A DNA stretch of 64,000 bases. Origin: Eledone cirrhosa. Lineage: Eukaryota; Mollusca; Cephalopoda; Octopoda; Eledonidae. Location of the stretch: NCBI GenBank assembly GCA_964016885.1, contig OZ024742.1:358242087-358306086 (forward strand), in the 5' to 3' direction. The notes below the pieces were generated by a model. The model was not told where the DNA came from, did not search any database, and saw only the letters and a list, made by a program, of their open reading frames with translations. Below, piece after piece: positions 38,982-49,305 of this stretch. A program made the translations under genes and the position numbers. Numbering within the stretch: position 1 is the first letter of the stretch; each line of letters begins with the position of its first letter.

Positions 38982-40253
38982 TTGGAGAAAGCCTGTGACA
39001 GAGTACCCTGCTCGATTATCTGGTGGGACCTTAGAAAACTAGGTGTTGATGAATGGCTTGTGAGCCATTATAAAGAAACAGTCAGCAAGGTTAGAATTAA
39101 CAATGAATATAGTGAAGAGTTTAGCGTAAAAGTTGGTGTTCATCAGGGCTCCGTTCTTAGCCCCCTACTATTTATTATCGCCCGCCAAGCTATAACGGAG
39201 GAGTTCAAGACCCGCTGCCCATGGGAACTTCTATACGCAGATGATCTAACGCTCATAGCTGAATCAATGGCGGAACTAGAGAAGAAATTCCAAACATTGA
39301 AGCATGGCCTAGAATCAAATGGCCTTAAAGTTAACTTGTCTAAGACTAAAGTTCTAGTTTGTAGGAAGGAAAATAGGGCACCGGTCCCATCTGGGAAATG
39401 GCCATGCTCAGTGTGTAGGAAAGCAGTAGGCAGAAACTCCATTGTATGTCCCAAATGCAAAGTATGGGTGCATAAAAGATGTAGTGGGATCACAGGTAAG
39501 CTAACTAAGAATATAGATTTTATATGTGGCCGGTGCTCTGGTGCAATAAGTAGCAGCAAGTGCCCAGGGAATACTAGCTCATTCCATTGCATAGATGGTT
39601 CTATAGAAATAGTGGACACCTTCCGTTACCTGGATGACAAAATCAGCAGTGGGGAAGGGTGCTCTGAAAGTACAGTAGCTAGAGTCAGAACGGGATCGAA
39701 AACGTTCAGAGAGCTTATACCACTATTGGCCGCTAAAGCGTTCTCTCTAAAAATGAAAGGCAGGCTGTATGATGCCTGCATACGAACTGTAATGTTGCAT
39801 GGCAGTGAGACCTGGGCTTTGTGTGCAGAGGATATACGCAGACTGGAGAGAAAGGAAGCTTGCATGCTCTGCTGGATGTGTAATAGTAATATACGTGAAC
39901 GGCAAAGCATAAACGAACTAAGGGATAAATTAGGAATAAGAGGGATCAGATGTTGTTTACTCGAGAGAAGACTACGTTGGTACGGTCACGTGATGCGCAT
40001 GAAAGACGATAGCTGTATAAAAAAGTGGAGGGCGATCAAAATAGACGGTAGCCACGGATTAGGCAGACCCAGAAAAACCTGGGACGACTTGATCAATTCC
40101 GACCTCACACACTTACACCTCTCTTTGGCGCTACACAGTTATACAGAAGACCCGCCTTGCCCAAGTACAAAGGGAAACCTACACTCAGTAGGCACCTCTA
40201 ACAAAATACACCCCCGTTCCACTACCCCCACCTCATCCACAACACCCCCTTAA
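38982..40253 (+). pseudogene. RTE-like LINE reverse transcriptase with PHD-like finger (copy A)
   Basis: About 423 codons, opening at a TTG inside the gene, so the start is not a real one; it follows a frameshift. RT motifs seen are a damaged motif A (AFVDLEKACD, Phe to Cys; its first residues lie upstream), QGSVLSPLLF, and the catalytic YADD at residues 85-88. A C4HC3 pattern follows (PCSVC ... CPKC ... HKRC ... CGRC), then the late C-terminal block RRLRWYGHVMRM and GRPRKTWDD. In LINEs the RT primes reverse transcription of the element's own RNA at a nicked target. Missing endonuclease, frameshift and stop make this copy dead. Confidence 0.9.
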
Positions 40254-40550
40254 ATGTGAAGTTATGTTGGTACCACAACATCCAGTCCGAAACAAATGAG
40301 GTCGTGTAGGTGTCACGACAAAAAATTACAGTTCACGCTGTAATGTGGCCGTGTAGGTAACACGGTAAAAACCTCCCAGTCCACACTGTAAACGTGGTTG
40401 GTGTTAGGTAGGGCATCCAGCCGTAAAAATCCCGCCAGACAGTCCTGAGCAAGAAAACCAATCTTGCATCAAGTGGGACAATTACCGTCCAGACCGATGT
40501 TAGCGTGGAAAATGGATGTTAAACGATGATGATGATGATGATGATGATGA
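40254..40550 (+). mobile_element. 3' untranslated region and (GAT)n tail of copy A
   Basis: Contains 48-bp-type motifs (gtgtaggtgtcacgac), ggtagggcatccagccgtaa, and finally gttagcgtggaaaatggatg, ttaaac and about eight GAT repeats. This is the reference 3' end for the many minus-strand relics in the window. Confidence 0.85.
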
Positions 40551-40566
40551 CGATATATATAGATAT

Positions 40567-41613
40567 AGATAGATAGATAGATTTCTTTATTAGCCACAAA
40601 GGCGCAACAAGAAAGGGGACAATACAAAGACATGCCGGGGATTTTACATACAGTCGTGTAAAAAATATAAAAACAAACAATTTCAACAATCGAAATCCCC
40701 AATAGGGGGGAGGCGCCACCAATGGGTTGTTTAATACCCCGTCGATAGAACAACCCTCAACTCAAGGAGCGTGTTGTGCAAGTGCTCCTTTCTTCCTTTT
40801 GCTCTCTTCCTCAACCTACAGGCTTATAAACAGAGAAGGCCCAATCACTCGGGCCATTTTCGCTTCATTCACCCACCTTTCAGTAAATTTACTGGGGTGC
40901 AGTGCCTCTCTCTCCACCCTGATTCTCCTTCTAAAGTGATACTTAAAGAAGGGAATCAATTGTTGTCTGGAGAGAAAGGCATCTGTCCTCAGTCCTCTCA
41001 ACCTCGTCCACCATATAACTTCTTTCACCATAGCCACCGTACAGAGGAAAACCGCCTCTCTTTCGTTTTTGAAGGAGTCTGGCGGTTTGATCCTTACTAT
41101 GGGCTCGGCAGTCAACTGTATTTGTCCCATACGCGACACCAGTTGTTCTGCATAGTTCCACAGGTCGCTTACGCCCGGGCAGTGTACAATTGCGTGCAGA
41201 ACTGTTTCAATGTCCTGCGCACATCTTGGACACGTCCTCTTGGAAGGATCCCTGCCAGGGCGTCCGTGCCTGTAGATCTTGTCACGAACCGGTAGAGCTC
41301 CTCGGTAGCACTGCCAGGCCAGGGACCTCTGGAAGTTGTCCATAGGTCCCGGGCGGAAAGTCCTACCAAACATACTGGTGAGCTCATCGTCTTCGACGCC
41401 CAGAGTATCTCCGAGCACGTCGTCGCCCTTGTAACGTACAATCTCTCTATAGAATGTCGAAGTGGAGTCTCCACTGATTGCTGCGCCCGCTTGCCAGAGG
41501 ACTGTGAGCGCCTGAGCGCATTCAATGTGCCAGGCGCCCATCGTTTTCGGTCTTTTCTTCACCCAGGACTGCAGCTCCGTTAGCGAGACTGCAGCTCCGT
41601 TAGCCTGTCTCAC
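40567..41613 (-). mobile_element. L1/Tx1-like LINE copy 1 (5'-truncated)
   Basis: Minus-strand 3' part of a LINE: the C-terminal domain of the ORF, a short 3' untranslated region, and a tail of (TCTA)n directly after aataaagaaa (seen on the plus strand as gatagatagatttctttatt). The same 3' end occurs in copy 2 at 45,034. The 5' end at about 41,613 abuts a (GATA)n tract (41,610-41,660). It has a short local duplication, gactgcagctccgttagc, at the 5' edge. Confidence 0.85.
40816..41613 (-). pseudogene. L1/Tx1-like ORF2 C-terminal region (copy 1)
   Basis: 265 residues downstream of the reverse transcriptase. It contains SLTELQSWVKKRPKTMGAWH, TFRPGPMDNFQRSLAWQCYR and a CCHC zinc knuckle CPRCAQDIETVLHAIVHC (C-x2-C-x8-H-x4-C) of the type found at the C-terminus of L1/Tx1-group ORF2 proteins. 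No RT catalytic motif is present because of 5' truncation. The frame is intact to its stop near 40,816. The assignment to L1/Tx1 rests on this knuckle and on the RT of copy 2. Confidence 0.8.
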
Positions 41614-41623
41614 AAATAGATAA

Positions 41624-41658
<35 letters not shown>

Positions 41659-41687
41659 TAGATATATATATGTGTGTATATATCATC
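41614..41687. repeat. (GATA)n/(TA)n microsatellite
   Basis: Tetranucleotide tagatagata tract grading into (TA)n, lying between the 5' edge of L1/Tx1-like copy 1 and the tail of RTE-like copy B. Confidence 0.9.
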
Positions 41688-42051
41688 ATCATCATCGTTT
41701 AACGTCCATCTTCCACGCTAGCATGGGTCTGGACGGGAATACCCACTTGAGGCAAGATTGGTTGTCTTGCATGTATAGGACTGTCTGGCGGGTTTTCTAC
41801 GGCTGGATGCCCTTCCTAACACCAATCAAGTTTACAGTGTGGACTGGGAGCTTTTTACCGTGTTACCTACACGGCCACATTACAGCATAGACTGTGTGTT
41901 TTTTTGTCGTGACACCTACACGACCTCATTTATTTAGGATTGGATGTAGTGGTACCAATATAGCTTTATATCGAAAGGGGTGGTGTAGATGGCGGTGGGG
42001 GTAGGGGTAGTGGTTAAGAAGTGCCTACTGACTGTAGGTTTCGCTTTGTAC

Positions 42052-42252
42052 TTAAGCAAGGCGGGTCTTCGGTATTACTGCGTAGCGCCAAAGATCACGG
42101 TCCAGTGACATTGTCTTGGAGAGGCGAAAGTGTGTGAGGTCAGAATTTATCAAGTCATCCCAGGTTTTTCTCGGTCTTCCTACTCCGTACCTACCGTGTA
42201 TTTTGATCGTCCTGCACTTTTCTATACAGCTTTCGTCTTTCATGCGCATCAC
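42052..42252 (-). pseudogene. RTE-like ORF C-terminus (copy B)
   Basis: 66 residues: MRMKDESCIEKCRTIKIHG, GRPRKTWDDLINSDLTHFRL and the terminal region, homologous to copies A and C. It is separated by frameshifts from the upstream pieces 42,307-42,516 and 42,506-42,973. Confidence 0.75.
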
Positions 42253-42306
42253 GTGACCATACCAACGTAGTCTTCTCTCGAGTAAACAGCATCTGATCCC
42301 TCTTAT

Positions 42307-42973
42307 TCATAATTTCTCACTTAGTTCATTTATGCTTTGCTGTTCTCGTATATTACTATTACACATCCAACAGAGCATGCAAGCTTCGTTCCTCTCCAGT
42401 CTGCGTATATCCTCTGCACACACGGCCTGTGTCTCACTGTCATGTAACATCGCTGTTTGTATGCAGGCATCACACAGCCTGCCTTTCATATTTTGAGAGA
42501 AACCCTTAGCGGCCAAGAGTGGTATAAACTCTGAATTTTTTCCATCCCGTTCTGACTCTAGCTACTGTACTTTCGCAGCACGCTCCACCACTGCTGATTT
42601 TGTCACCCAGGTAACGGAAGGAGTCCACTACTTCTATAGAACCATCTGGGCATTGGAAGGAGCTAGTATTCCCTGGGCACTTGCTGCTACTTATTGCACC
42701 AGAGCACCGGCCACATATAAAATCTATATTCTTAGTTAGCTTACATGTGATCCCACTACATCTTTTATGCACCCATACTTTGCATTTGGGACATAAAATG
42801 GAATTTCTGCCTACTCCCTTCCTACACACTGAGCATGGCCATTTGCCAGAGGGATCCTGTGCCCTATTCCCCTTCCTACATATTAGAACTTTAGTCTTAG
42901 ACAAGTTAATTTTAAGGCCTTTTGACTCTAGGCCATGCTTCCATGTTTGGAATTTCTTCTCTAGTTCCGCCAT
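42307..42973 (-). pseudogene. RTE-like ORF, PHD-like finger and following region (copy B)
   Basis: Two overlapping frames (42,506-42,973 and 42,307-42,516) cover MAELEKKFQTWKHGLES, LKINLSKTKVL, the C4HC3 finger (PCSVC ... CPKC ... HKRC ... CGRC), then SSFQCPDGSIEVVDSFRYLG and FSQNMKGRLCDACIQTAML. A frameshift near 42,510-42,530 separates them. All eight potential zinc ligands survive despite the broken frame. Confidence 0.85.
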
Positions 42974-43044
42974 TGATTCGCTTATGAGCGTTAGATCATC
43001 TGCGTATAGAAGTTCGCATGGGCAGCGGGTCTTGAACTCCTCCG

Positions 43045-43389
43045 TTATAGCTTGGCGGGAGATAATAAATAGGAGGGGCTAAGGATGGAGCCCTGAGAAA
43101 CACCAACTTTTACGCTAAACTCTTCATTATATTCGTTGTTAACTCTAAACTTGCTGACTGTTTCTTTATACATGGCTTGTATAGCTCTCACAAGCCATTC
43201 ATCAACACCTAGTTTTCTGAGAGCCGACCAGATAATGGGGTGTGGGACTCTGTAAAAAGCTTTCTCCAAGTCAACAAAAGCTAAGTATAGGGGTTGTCGT
43301 ACAATGAAATGAGCGTCTATGGTACCTTTACCTGACACGAACCCGAACTGCATTTCTTCTAGATCAATTCGCTCTCTGATTAGTTGCAC
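43045..43389 (-). pseudogene. RTE-like reverse transcriptase fragment (copy B)
   Basis: 114 residues with motif A region YLAFVDLEKAFYRVPHPIIW (the usual catalytic-region AFDRVP is AFYRVP here, so an expected Asp is lost), VDEWLVRAIQAMYKETVSKF and QGSILSP. The YADD follows just downstream in another frame, near 43,000. Loss of an Asp in motif A and frameshifts mean no RT activity. Confidence 0.85.
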
Positions 43390-43556
43390 TATTACTTTTT
43401 CTGTGACCTACATGACCTGGTCAATTAATTTAATGCCTCTATAGTTTCCCCTATCTAGGGCATCTCCTTTACCCTTGTAGCAGTTAATGATGATGATTCC
43501 AGATGCTTTCAGCATTTCAGCAACTATTTCCGATGGCCCAGCCCTCCTGCCTGTCT

Positions 43557-44390
43557 TCATACTTTGATTGCCTTACTTATTATACTACCCTCAACTTGCA
43601 CTGCTGGTCCCTCTGTTGGATTGATGTGGGGGAGACTGTCTTTCTCCCATTTATTCTCCTCATTTAGTAGCCTTTCGTAGTGACACTTCCAAGCTACCTT
43701 CTTATAAGCGTTAGGGATGGCAAGTACACCATCATCATTAAGGACACACTTCTCCCCGACAATATCATGGTTTTCCTTGACACATTGCCTAACAATCCTG
43801 AACACCTCACGTTTTTGTTCCTCGGGTTGTAGAACATGCTTGAACTTTCTTTCCTCTGCTTCCCTTCTTGCGAAGTACACTTGTCTCCTAGCTTCCCTCC
43901 TGGCCACTTGATAGTCTTCTCTACTTCCCCCATCCCGCCATACTTTCCAAGCCTGCTTTTTGGCCTTGATCGAATCCTCCACCTTACTGTTCCACCACCA
44001 CGTTACTCTCCTCCTGCCTATAGGTCTGCTCCAGCCACAGATTTCATCTGTCGCCTTCAACAGGTTAGCTTTCAGGAATTCCCACTGTTCCTCTATAGTG
44101 TACGACTCTAATTGCTCTTCCTTACTGTCAAAAGCATCAAGTAATATGCTTTTAAATATATTACTGGCTGTGGGGTCCTTTAGCTTCCATATTTTTCTCC
44201 TGGGGATTGTCCTCCTCTGTTGTCGAGTACGTCTTGTCCTGACTATGAGGTCGCTAACTATGAGGCTATGATGGGAGGTGCGTTCTTCATGTGGGAGAGA
44301 TTTAGTGTTTACGACAGACACTCTGTCACGTCTTCTGGTAAGGATATAATCTATCTGACTGGCGTGTTCCCCTGATCGATAAGTGATCAA
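43557..44390 (-). pseudogene. RTE-like ORF, endonuclease C-terminus and linker (copy B)
   Basis: 277 residues. The first about 50 include [13 protein letters not shown] and TSHHSLIVSDL, the last APE-endonuclease blocks (the final SDH-type histidine motif reads HHSLIVSDL). A basic, Arg/Lys/Glu-rich linker follows (RREARRQVYFARREAEERKF), then KKVAWKCHYERLLNEENKWE leading into the RT. It overlaps the upstream endonuclease frame (44,326-44,808) by about 65 bp, showing a frameshift rather than two genes. Confidence 0.85.
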
Positions 44391-44808
44391 GTGATTGTCT
44401 CGTTTTTTTAAAGTTTGTGTTACATATAGTTAGGTTATTTGCGTCACAAAATTCCAGGATTCTGGAGCCTTCCTCATTTCTAGTACCAAACCCATAGCCT
44501 CCATGGATTCCGTCATAGCCGTCACAATGTTGTCCAACATGACCCTTTAGATCGCCAGCAATAATTATATAGTCATTGTCGGTTATTTGGGAGGTAGTGA
44601 GCATTAACGACTCATAGAATCTGTCTTTTATAATGCCAGGCAGTCCGGATTGGGGTGCATACGCAGATATTATTGTCACAGTAGTTCTATTGAAGACAAG
44701 TCTTATTTTAATTATTCTGTCGTTCACTCTATTTACGTCTATTATCTTATCTACCGATTTTTCTGCTAGCAGAATTCCTACTCCACCCAGCCCATTGTCA
44801 TTTCCCAC
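44326..44808 (-). pseudogene. RTE-like APE endonuclease fragment (copy B)
   Basis: 160 residues with [29 protein letters not shown] and [11 protein letters not shown]. These correspond to the APE-like endonuclease that nicks the genomic target for LINE insertion. The usual GDLNGHVG reads GDLKGHVG, replacing a conserved Asn, so the enzyme is probably dead even apart from the frameshift. The N-terminal catalytic Glu block is missing upstream of 44,826. Confidence 0.85.
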
Positions 44809-44837
44809 CCAGAAAAGCTTATAGCATCGTTTTTTAC

Positions 44838-45033
<196 letters not shown>

Positions 45034-45268
45034 ATTTCTTTATTTGCCACAATGGCGCACAAGAAAAGGGGACAATACAAAGACAGATGCCGGGGATTTT
45101 ACATACAGTTGTGAAATATATTGAAACAAACAATTATAACAATCGAAATCCCCAGTAGGGGGGAAGTGCCACAAATGTGTTGTTTAATACCCCGTCAATA
45201 GAACAACCCTCAACTTCAGGAGCATGTTGTACAAGGTCTCCCTCCTCCCTTTTGCTCTCTTCTTTAAC

Positions 45269-45871
45269 CTACAGGCTTATAAACAGAGAAGGCCCAATCA
45301 CTCGGGCCATTTTCGCTTCATTCACCCACCTTTCAGTAAATTTGCTGGGGTGCAGTGCCTCTCTCTCCACCTTGATTCTCCTTCTAAAGTGATACTTAAA
45401 GAAGAGAATCAATTGTTGGCCAGAGAGAAAGGCATCTGTCCACAGTCCTCTCAATCTTGTCCACCATATAACCTTTTTCACCATAGCCACTGTACAGAGG
45501 AAAACCGCATCTCTCTCGATTTTGAAAGAGGCTGGCGATTTGATCCTTACTATGGCCTCGGCAGTCAACTGGATTTGTTCTATACGCGACAGCAGTTGTT
45601 GTGCATAGATCCACAGGTAGCTTACGCCCGGGCAGTGTACAATTGCGTGCAAGACGGTTTCAATGTCCTGCTCGCATCTTGGACACATCCTCTTGGAAGG
45701 ATCCCTGCCCGGGCGTCGATGCCTGTAGATCTTGTCTTGAATGGGTAGAGCTCCTCGGTTGCACTGCCAGGCCAGTGACCTCTGGAAGTTGTCCATAGGT
45801 CCCGGGCGGAAAGTCCTACTGAACAGACTGGTGAGCTTGTCGTCTTCGACGCCTAGTGTCTGCCCAAGCAT
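45269..45871 (-). pseudogene. L1/Tx1-like ORF2 C-terminal region with CCHC (copy 2)
   Basis: 200 residues: TFRPGPMDNFQRSLAWQCNR, then CPRCEQDIETVLHAIVHC (C-x2-C-x8-H-x4-C). Very similar to copy 1 over its whole length. It is separated from the RT frame by a deletion after ALTVLCQ: copy 1 has about 14 more residues at this place. Role in the family: nucleic-acid binding by the C-terminal knuckle. Confidence 0.85.
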
Positions 45872-45891
45872 GTCGTCGCACTAGTAAAGTA

Positions 45892-46920
45892 CTAACCCTC
45901 TATAGATTGACAGAGGACTGTGAGCGCCTGGGCGCATTCAATGTGCCAGGTACCCATCTTCTTCGGTCTTTGCTTGACCCAGGACTGCAGCTCCGTCAGC
46001 GAGACAAGTTGTGGGAAAGCCTGTCTCATAAACGGTGCCCACACCGGTTGGACGGTGAGGAATACCTGGAGATTCCGTAGACTCAGCGCTTGTTTCCGCA
46101 TCATTAGCCTCGGCATGCCCAGCCCTCCGTTGGTAGGGTATTGACAGCAGACGCATCTCCTCACCAGTAGAGCCTGTTTCTCCCACAGGAGCTGGAAGAG
46201 CATGCATTCAATCTTGGTGAGGTATTCACGGGGATAAGGCACGACAGTCAAGCGGTAGTAGGTGACGGACGCTATGAAAGTGTTCGCCACCTCCGCTCGA
46301 CCTTTCAAAGACGGTTTGCACTCAACCCACTTCTGAGTGAGCGCAAATACCTTGGCCATGACCTCGTTCCAATTTTTCTCCACCTGGAGGTCTGGAACGA
46401 ACCAGACTCCGAGCAATTTCACCGGTCCTTCCGTCCAGCTTCCGACGACGCTGTCGGGTGGAATCGGTTTGCCTCTCCACGTTTCGAGTTGCAAACCGAC
46501 AGACTTGTCCGGGTTCAGTTTTGCTCCTGTGAAACTTTCGTATTCCTGTAGTAGGTTGCCGATTATCTCTATTTTCGAGGTTTTCGACAGCAATACCGTC
46601 ATGTCGTCGGCATAAGCCAACGCCGCTTTTCGCAGTCCCGGTTCTAAAGGGATGCCCTGCAAAAGCTCCAACTTCCGCAGTAGTAGCTCTAGAGTCAATA
46701 CGTACAGAATGGAGGAGAGAGGGCATCCCTGTCGAATAGAACGCGTGATTACGAACGGCTCCGATAGGTAGCCGTTCACCTTAACCTTCGAGCAGATGCT
46801 GGTGTGCATCGCCTTGATCCAGCTTCTGAAAACGGGACCGAAACAGGCCGCCTTGAGAACGGCTTCCAAGTATCGATGGTCAACTCTATCGAATGCCTTA
46901 GACTGATCTAAATTGATCAG
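45892..46920 (-). pseudogene. L1/Tx1-like reverse transcriptase (copy 2)
   Basis: The in-frame part of a 439-codon open frame (45,892-47,211), whose first about 95 codons are out of frame. The RT reads LINLDQSKAFDRVDH (motif A Asp present), IRQGCPLSSILY, ALAYADDMTVLL (catalytic YADD at residues 200-203 of the open frame), KLNPDKS, then VKLLGVWFVPDL, a thumb region and GGLGMPRLMMRK. The QGCPLS and GGLGMP blocks match L1/Tx1-group LINEs rather than RTE or CR1. Catalytic residues remain, but the frame breaks on both sides. Confidence 0.85.
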
Positions 46921-47162
46921 AGCCCCACCGAAGCTGGGTTTACACCCACCCTCTCTATGATGTATCGCATGAGGTGGAGGTTGTCGTGTATGGACCTGGT
47001 CGGGATTGCACACGCTTGCGCCTTCCCTACCAGGTTTTCGACGACAAGCGCCAGCCTCGTTGCTAGCACCTTGGCCAAAATCTTTAACTCTGTGTTGAGC
47101 AGAGTTATGGGCCTGAAATTGTTTATTTCGTCCCCCTTGTTCTCGACTTTCCTGATCAGCAT
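46917..47162 (-). pseudogene. L1/Tx1-like RT, fingers region in a shifted frame (copy 2)
   Basis: 81 residues with NFRPITLLNTELKILAKVL and FSTRS-like ACAIPTRSIHDNLHLMRYII, the segment of L1/Tx1 RT just before motif A. It lies in a different frame from the rest of the RT, so a frameshift lies near 46,920. The overlapping frame at the same place is a shadow. Confidence 0.8.
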
Positions 47163-47204
47163 TACTACGTCCTTGCCTGCAGAACTGAGAATTGTCCCGT
47201 TCTG

Positions 47205-47573
47205 CTACCAATTGCAGTAGACGGCTTCGAGGACGCCAGAGAACAAGTCCGACATGCCTATGTAAAATTCATAGGGTAGACCATCTAGACCGGGTGATTT
47301 GCATTTCCCGCAGCGGCCCAGAGCGTCCCGTATCGCAGTGGCTGTGATCAGTCTTTCGCAGAACTCGGTGTCCGTGCTCGAGAGATGCGGCAGGCCGTCA
47401 AGGTATGAACCAAAGTCCATTGCCTCATTCGGTGCACTGTCGTTCTGATCAAACAGTCGCGCAAAGTGCCACTGAAAGGCCGCGCACATCTGCCTGGGAT
47501 CAATTAGCACGCGTTCGTTTTGGTCTTTCAAAGACCGAATCGTGGACTTGTTGCCACATTTCGCTTCCGCCAC
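47205..47573 (-). pseudogene. L1/Tx1-like ORF2, RT entry (copy 2)
   Basis: 122 residues with CGKCKSPGLDGLPYEFY, the KSPGxDGLPxEFY block that starts the LINE RT domain in this group. It ends at a stop close to 47,205 where the next segment continues in another frame. Confidence 0.85.
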
Positions 47574-47618
47574 TCGGGCCCAGCTAACAGCATTTGCTCC
47601 CTCGTTTCCTAGAGTACG

Positions 47619-48032
47619 TCATTTACTTCTGATCACGTAGCCTTCGTGTTTCGCGTCGAAGACCTGGTCCAGTGCCGTTCTAGATTCTAGCACTCTAGCT
47701 GCGTTGCCACTCCTAAGCGTCTCTTCTACCTTGGCTACTAGTTCTGTTTCTGCTTTGTTTTTCTCTAAAGCTAATTCTCTGCTAAACCCTATCGATTCTA
47801 CTCTAATTGCTCTCTTGAGAGAATACCACCATCTATTGTTGACGATGTCTCCTGTCAACTCTTGCTTAACTAATCTACTTATCCGTTCACTGTAGGCTTT
47901 TCGTGCCGGCAACGACACGTTCAGCTTCCAGTATCCGGGTCCTTGTCTTTGTATTCTATCATGGTTGACTACGCAGACGAGTAGTTTGTGATCTGAATAG
48001 GCAACTATGTGCATTTCTGGACAGCGTAACAT
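47619..48032 (-). pseudogene. L1/Tx1-like ORF2, end of endonuclease and linker (copy 2)
   Basis: 137 residues. AYSDHKLLVCVV is the final SDH catalytic motif of the APE-type endonuclease, and GPGYWKLN follows at the usual distance. The rest is the linker to the RT. It is separated from the RT entry (47,573) by a short frame break. Confidence 0.85.
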
Positions 48033-48217
48033 CTTCTTGTCCTTCTCACTAATGAAAACCCTATCTAGATACGATCTAGATCTCCCGCTGCGGTTTGCCC
48101 ACGTCCACTGTCGTGCAGTCGGGAAATCTAGTCGATATCTATCGGCCAGTTAGAATTGGCCGATTAGATTTTGAGGCTGTTGCATTCCGCTCTACTGGGA
48201 CATGCTCCCACATAGTC

Positions 48218-48612
48218 CTATCGTGCATCTAGGATACCATTCCAGTCTCCCACTAAAAGCAAGGAGCGAGATGTTCCCAGAAAATACTCTAGACGTTTAA
48301 AGAAGTCTGGTCGCGATTGTGATTGCTCGGTCGGGGCATAAACGGCCACCAGTCTGAAGGCTCCACCTCTAATACTGTTCACGTCTAGGACTACCAGTCT
48401 ACCCTCCGGGTCCAAGTGTACTTGCTGTACTTCGAGATCCAGGTTTTTCCGAAACATGACAGTGACTCCCCCTCCATCTCCCGGCTGACAGAGAGATGCG
48501 CTGATCTCAAAGTCATTGAAGGTGGGGGTTAGTTGCTGCCCGTTGTGGATCCTGGACTCGGTGATGGCTATTACACCTGTAGCCCTCTCTAGACAAAGGG
48601 AAGTAGCTAGAG
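48218..48612 (-). pseudogene. L1/Tx1-like APE endonuclease, N-terminal part (copy 2)
   Basis: The open frame at 48,218-48,457 gives LVAVYAPTEQSQSRPDF and LLLVGDWNGILDAR (APE motifs: YAP and GDWN). The same frame extends upstream to about 48,600 as VIAITESRIHNGQQ and GDGGGVTVMFRKN. The catalytic Asn of GDWN is retained. The upstream limit is marked by a hairpin and a MITE-like element, so the start codon is lost. Confidence 0.8.
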
Positions 48613-48692
48613 TTACTTCCCGTAGAATTTTTATAATACCTGGAATGGAAGTTCAAGGAATATTCTAGAAATTCTACGTGAAGTAACTCTAG
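48607..48692. repeat. Hairpin with 24-bp arms at the 5' edge of the L1/Tx1-like copy
   Basis: ctagagttacttcccgtaga at 48,607 onward (to 48,630) is nearly complementary to 48,669-48,692 (one mismatch), with a 38-bp loop. It lies exactly between the LINE 5' truncation and the TIR element that follows. Confidence 0.8.
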
Positions 48693-48700
48693 GTATTTCG

Positions 48701-49226
48701 TCTAGAGAGCACTACAAGACTCCCCTCTCAGACGAGAAGTCGAATAACCAACAGAAGGTCATTGTAGCAAGAACCCGTAAGAAATGATGAGCAAGGCAAA
48801 AGTACCAGAAAGTGCAAGAATAAAACACGAGCTCGCAACTGAAGCAAATAGCAAAAAGGTACAAAATAAGTAAATGCATTTTACAAAGAAAATTTTTTTT
48901 TGCTGCACAAGGATGATGCAGAAAAAATGTAAATATCACAAAACTGATAATTTAAAGTTAACATAAAGGAGCAGAGAAAAAATTAATGCTCAATGGTTAG
49001 TTCAAAGTTTCTTCAAAATCAAATAGTTCATACATCACCAGTGTACAGACTTTTCTGACACTAATTCTATATGAACCTGAAAAGAGTTTGTTGATGTCAC
49101 CAGGGGTTAAATGTATATAGTTTTTGACAATTTATGTGGCCATTTTACTGTTCTGCCACTTCGTGTGATATAAGGTTGGTTATTCGACTTCTCGTCTGAG
49201 AGGGGAGTCTTGTAGCGCTCTCTAAA
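48701..49226. mobile_element. MITE-like element with about 52-bp inverted repeats
   Basis: 48,701-48,752 and 49,175-49,226 are inverted copies with very few mismatches (core gactcccctctcagacgaga and agtcgaataaccaac). The interior is AT-rich and noncoding, 526 bp overall. I could not define a target-site duplication, so the superfamily is unknown. The right edge continues as aaacaaagggaagtaac, which resembles sequence at the 5' edge of the neighbouring LINE (48,583-48,606). Confidence 0.75.
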
Positions 49227-49305
49227 CAAAGGGAAGTAACATGAAAAACTTGAACCGTTCAGGTATCTTTTCTTGCTTATGTCAAAATTTATAAAACAAA
49301 CTTTG

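Larger units (their letters stand above)
38425..40550 (+). mobile_element. RTE-like LINE copy A (5'-truncated)
   Basis: From about 38,456 it encodes the linker before the reverse transcriptase, then RT, a PHD-like zinc finger and the C-terminal region, followed by a 3' untranslated region (40,254-40,520) and a (GAT)n tail (about 40,527-40,550). The endonuclease half is missing. The ORF is broken by a stop at 38,701 and a frameshift near 38,950-38,970, and a 12-bp in-frame gap lies after EWLV. A short stretch at 38,425-38,455 matches the C-terminal coding region (KKCRAIKID), so the 5' junction is chimeric. It forms a large inverted pair with copy B. Confidence 0.9.
41688..44826 (-). mobile_element. 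RTE-like LINE copy B (near full length, broken)
   Basis: Minus-strand order is APE-type endonuclease (44,826-44,220), linker (44,200-43,560), reverse transcriptase (43,560-42,960), PHD-like finger (42,900-42,700), C-terminal region (42,650-42,052), 3' untranslated region with 48-bp motifs and a (GAT)n tail (about 41,688-41,697). The 5' end meets a long (TA)n at 44,838. Several frameshifts and a deletion of about 25 codons near 43,500 (between KASG and IIIN, compared with copy A) inactivate it. It is the only copy in the window with the endonuclease. Confidence 0.9.
45034..48612 (-). mobile_element. L1/Tx1-like LINE copy 2
   Basis: Minus-strand order is APE endonuclease (about 48,600-47,990), connecting region (47,990-47,620), RT (47,570-45,990), CCHC domain (45,871-45,600) and a 3' untranslated region ending with aataaagaaa and a tetranucleotide tail at about 45,034. 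No ORF1 is seen. At least four frame breaks and small deletions inactivate it. It lies in direct orientation to copy 1, and RTE-like copy B sits between them. Confidence 0.9.

Noticed and set aside
40771..41295. 174-codon plus-strand frame (and its twin at 45,224-45,748)
   Set aside because: Both are antisense shadows of the L1/Tx1-like C-terminal region, which carries a recognisable zinc knuckle on the minus strand.
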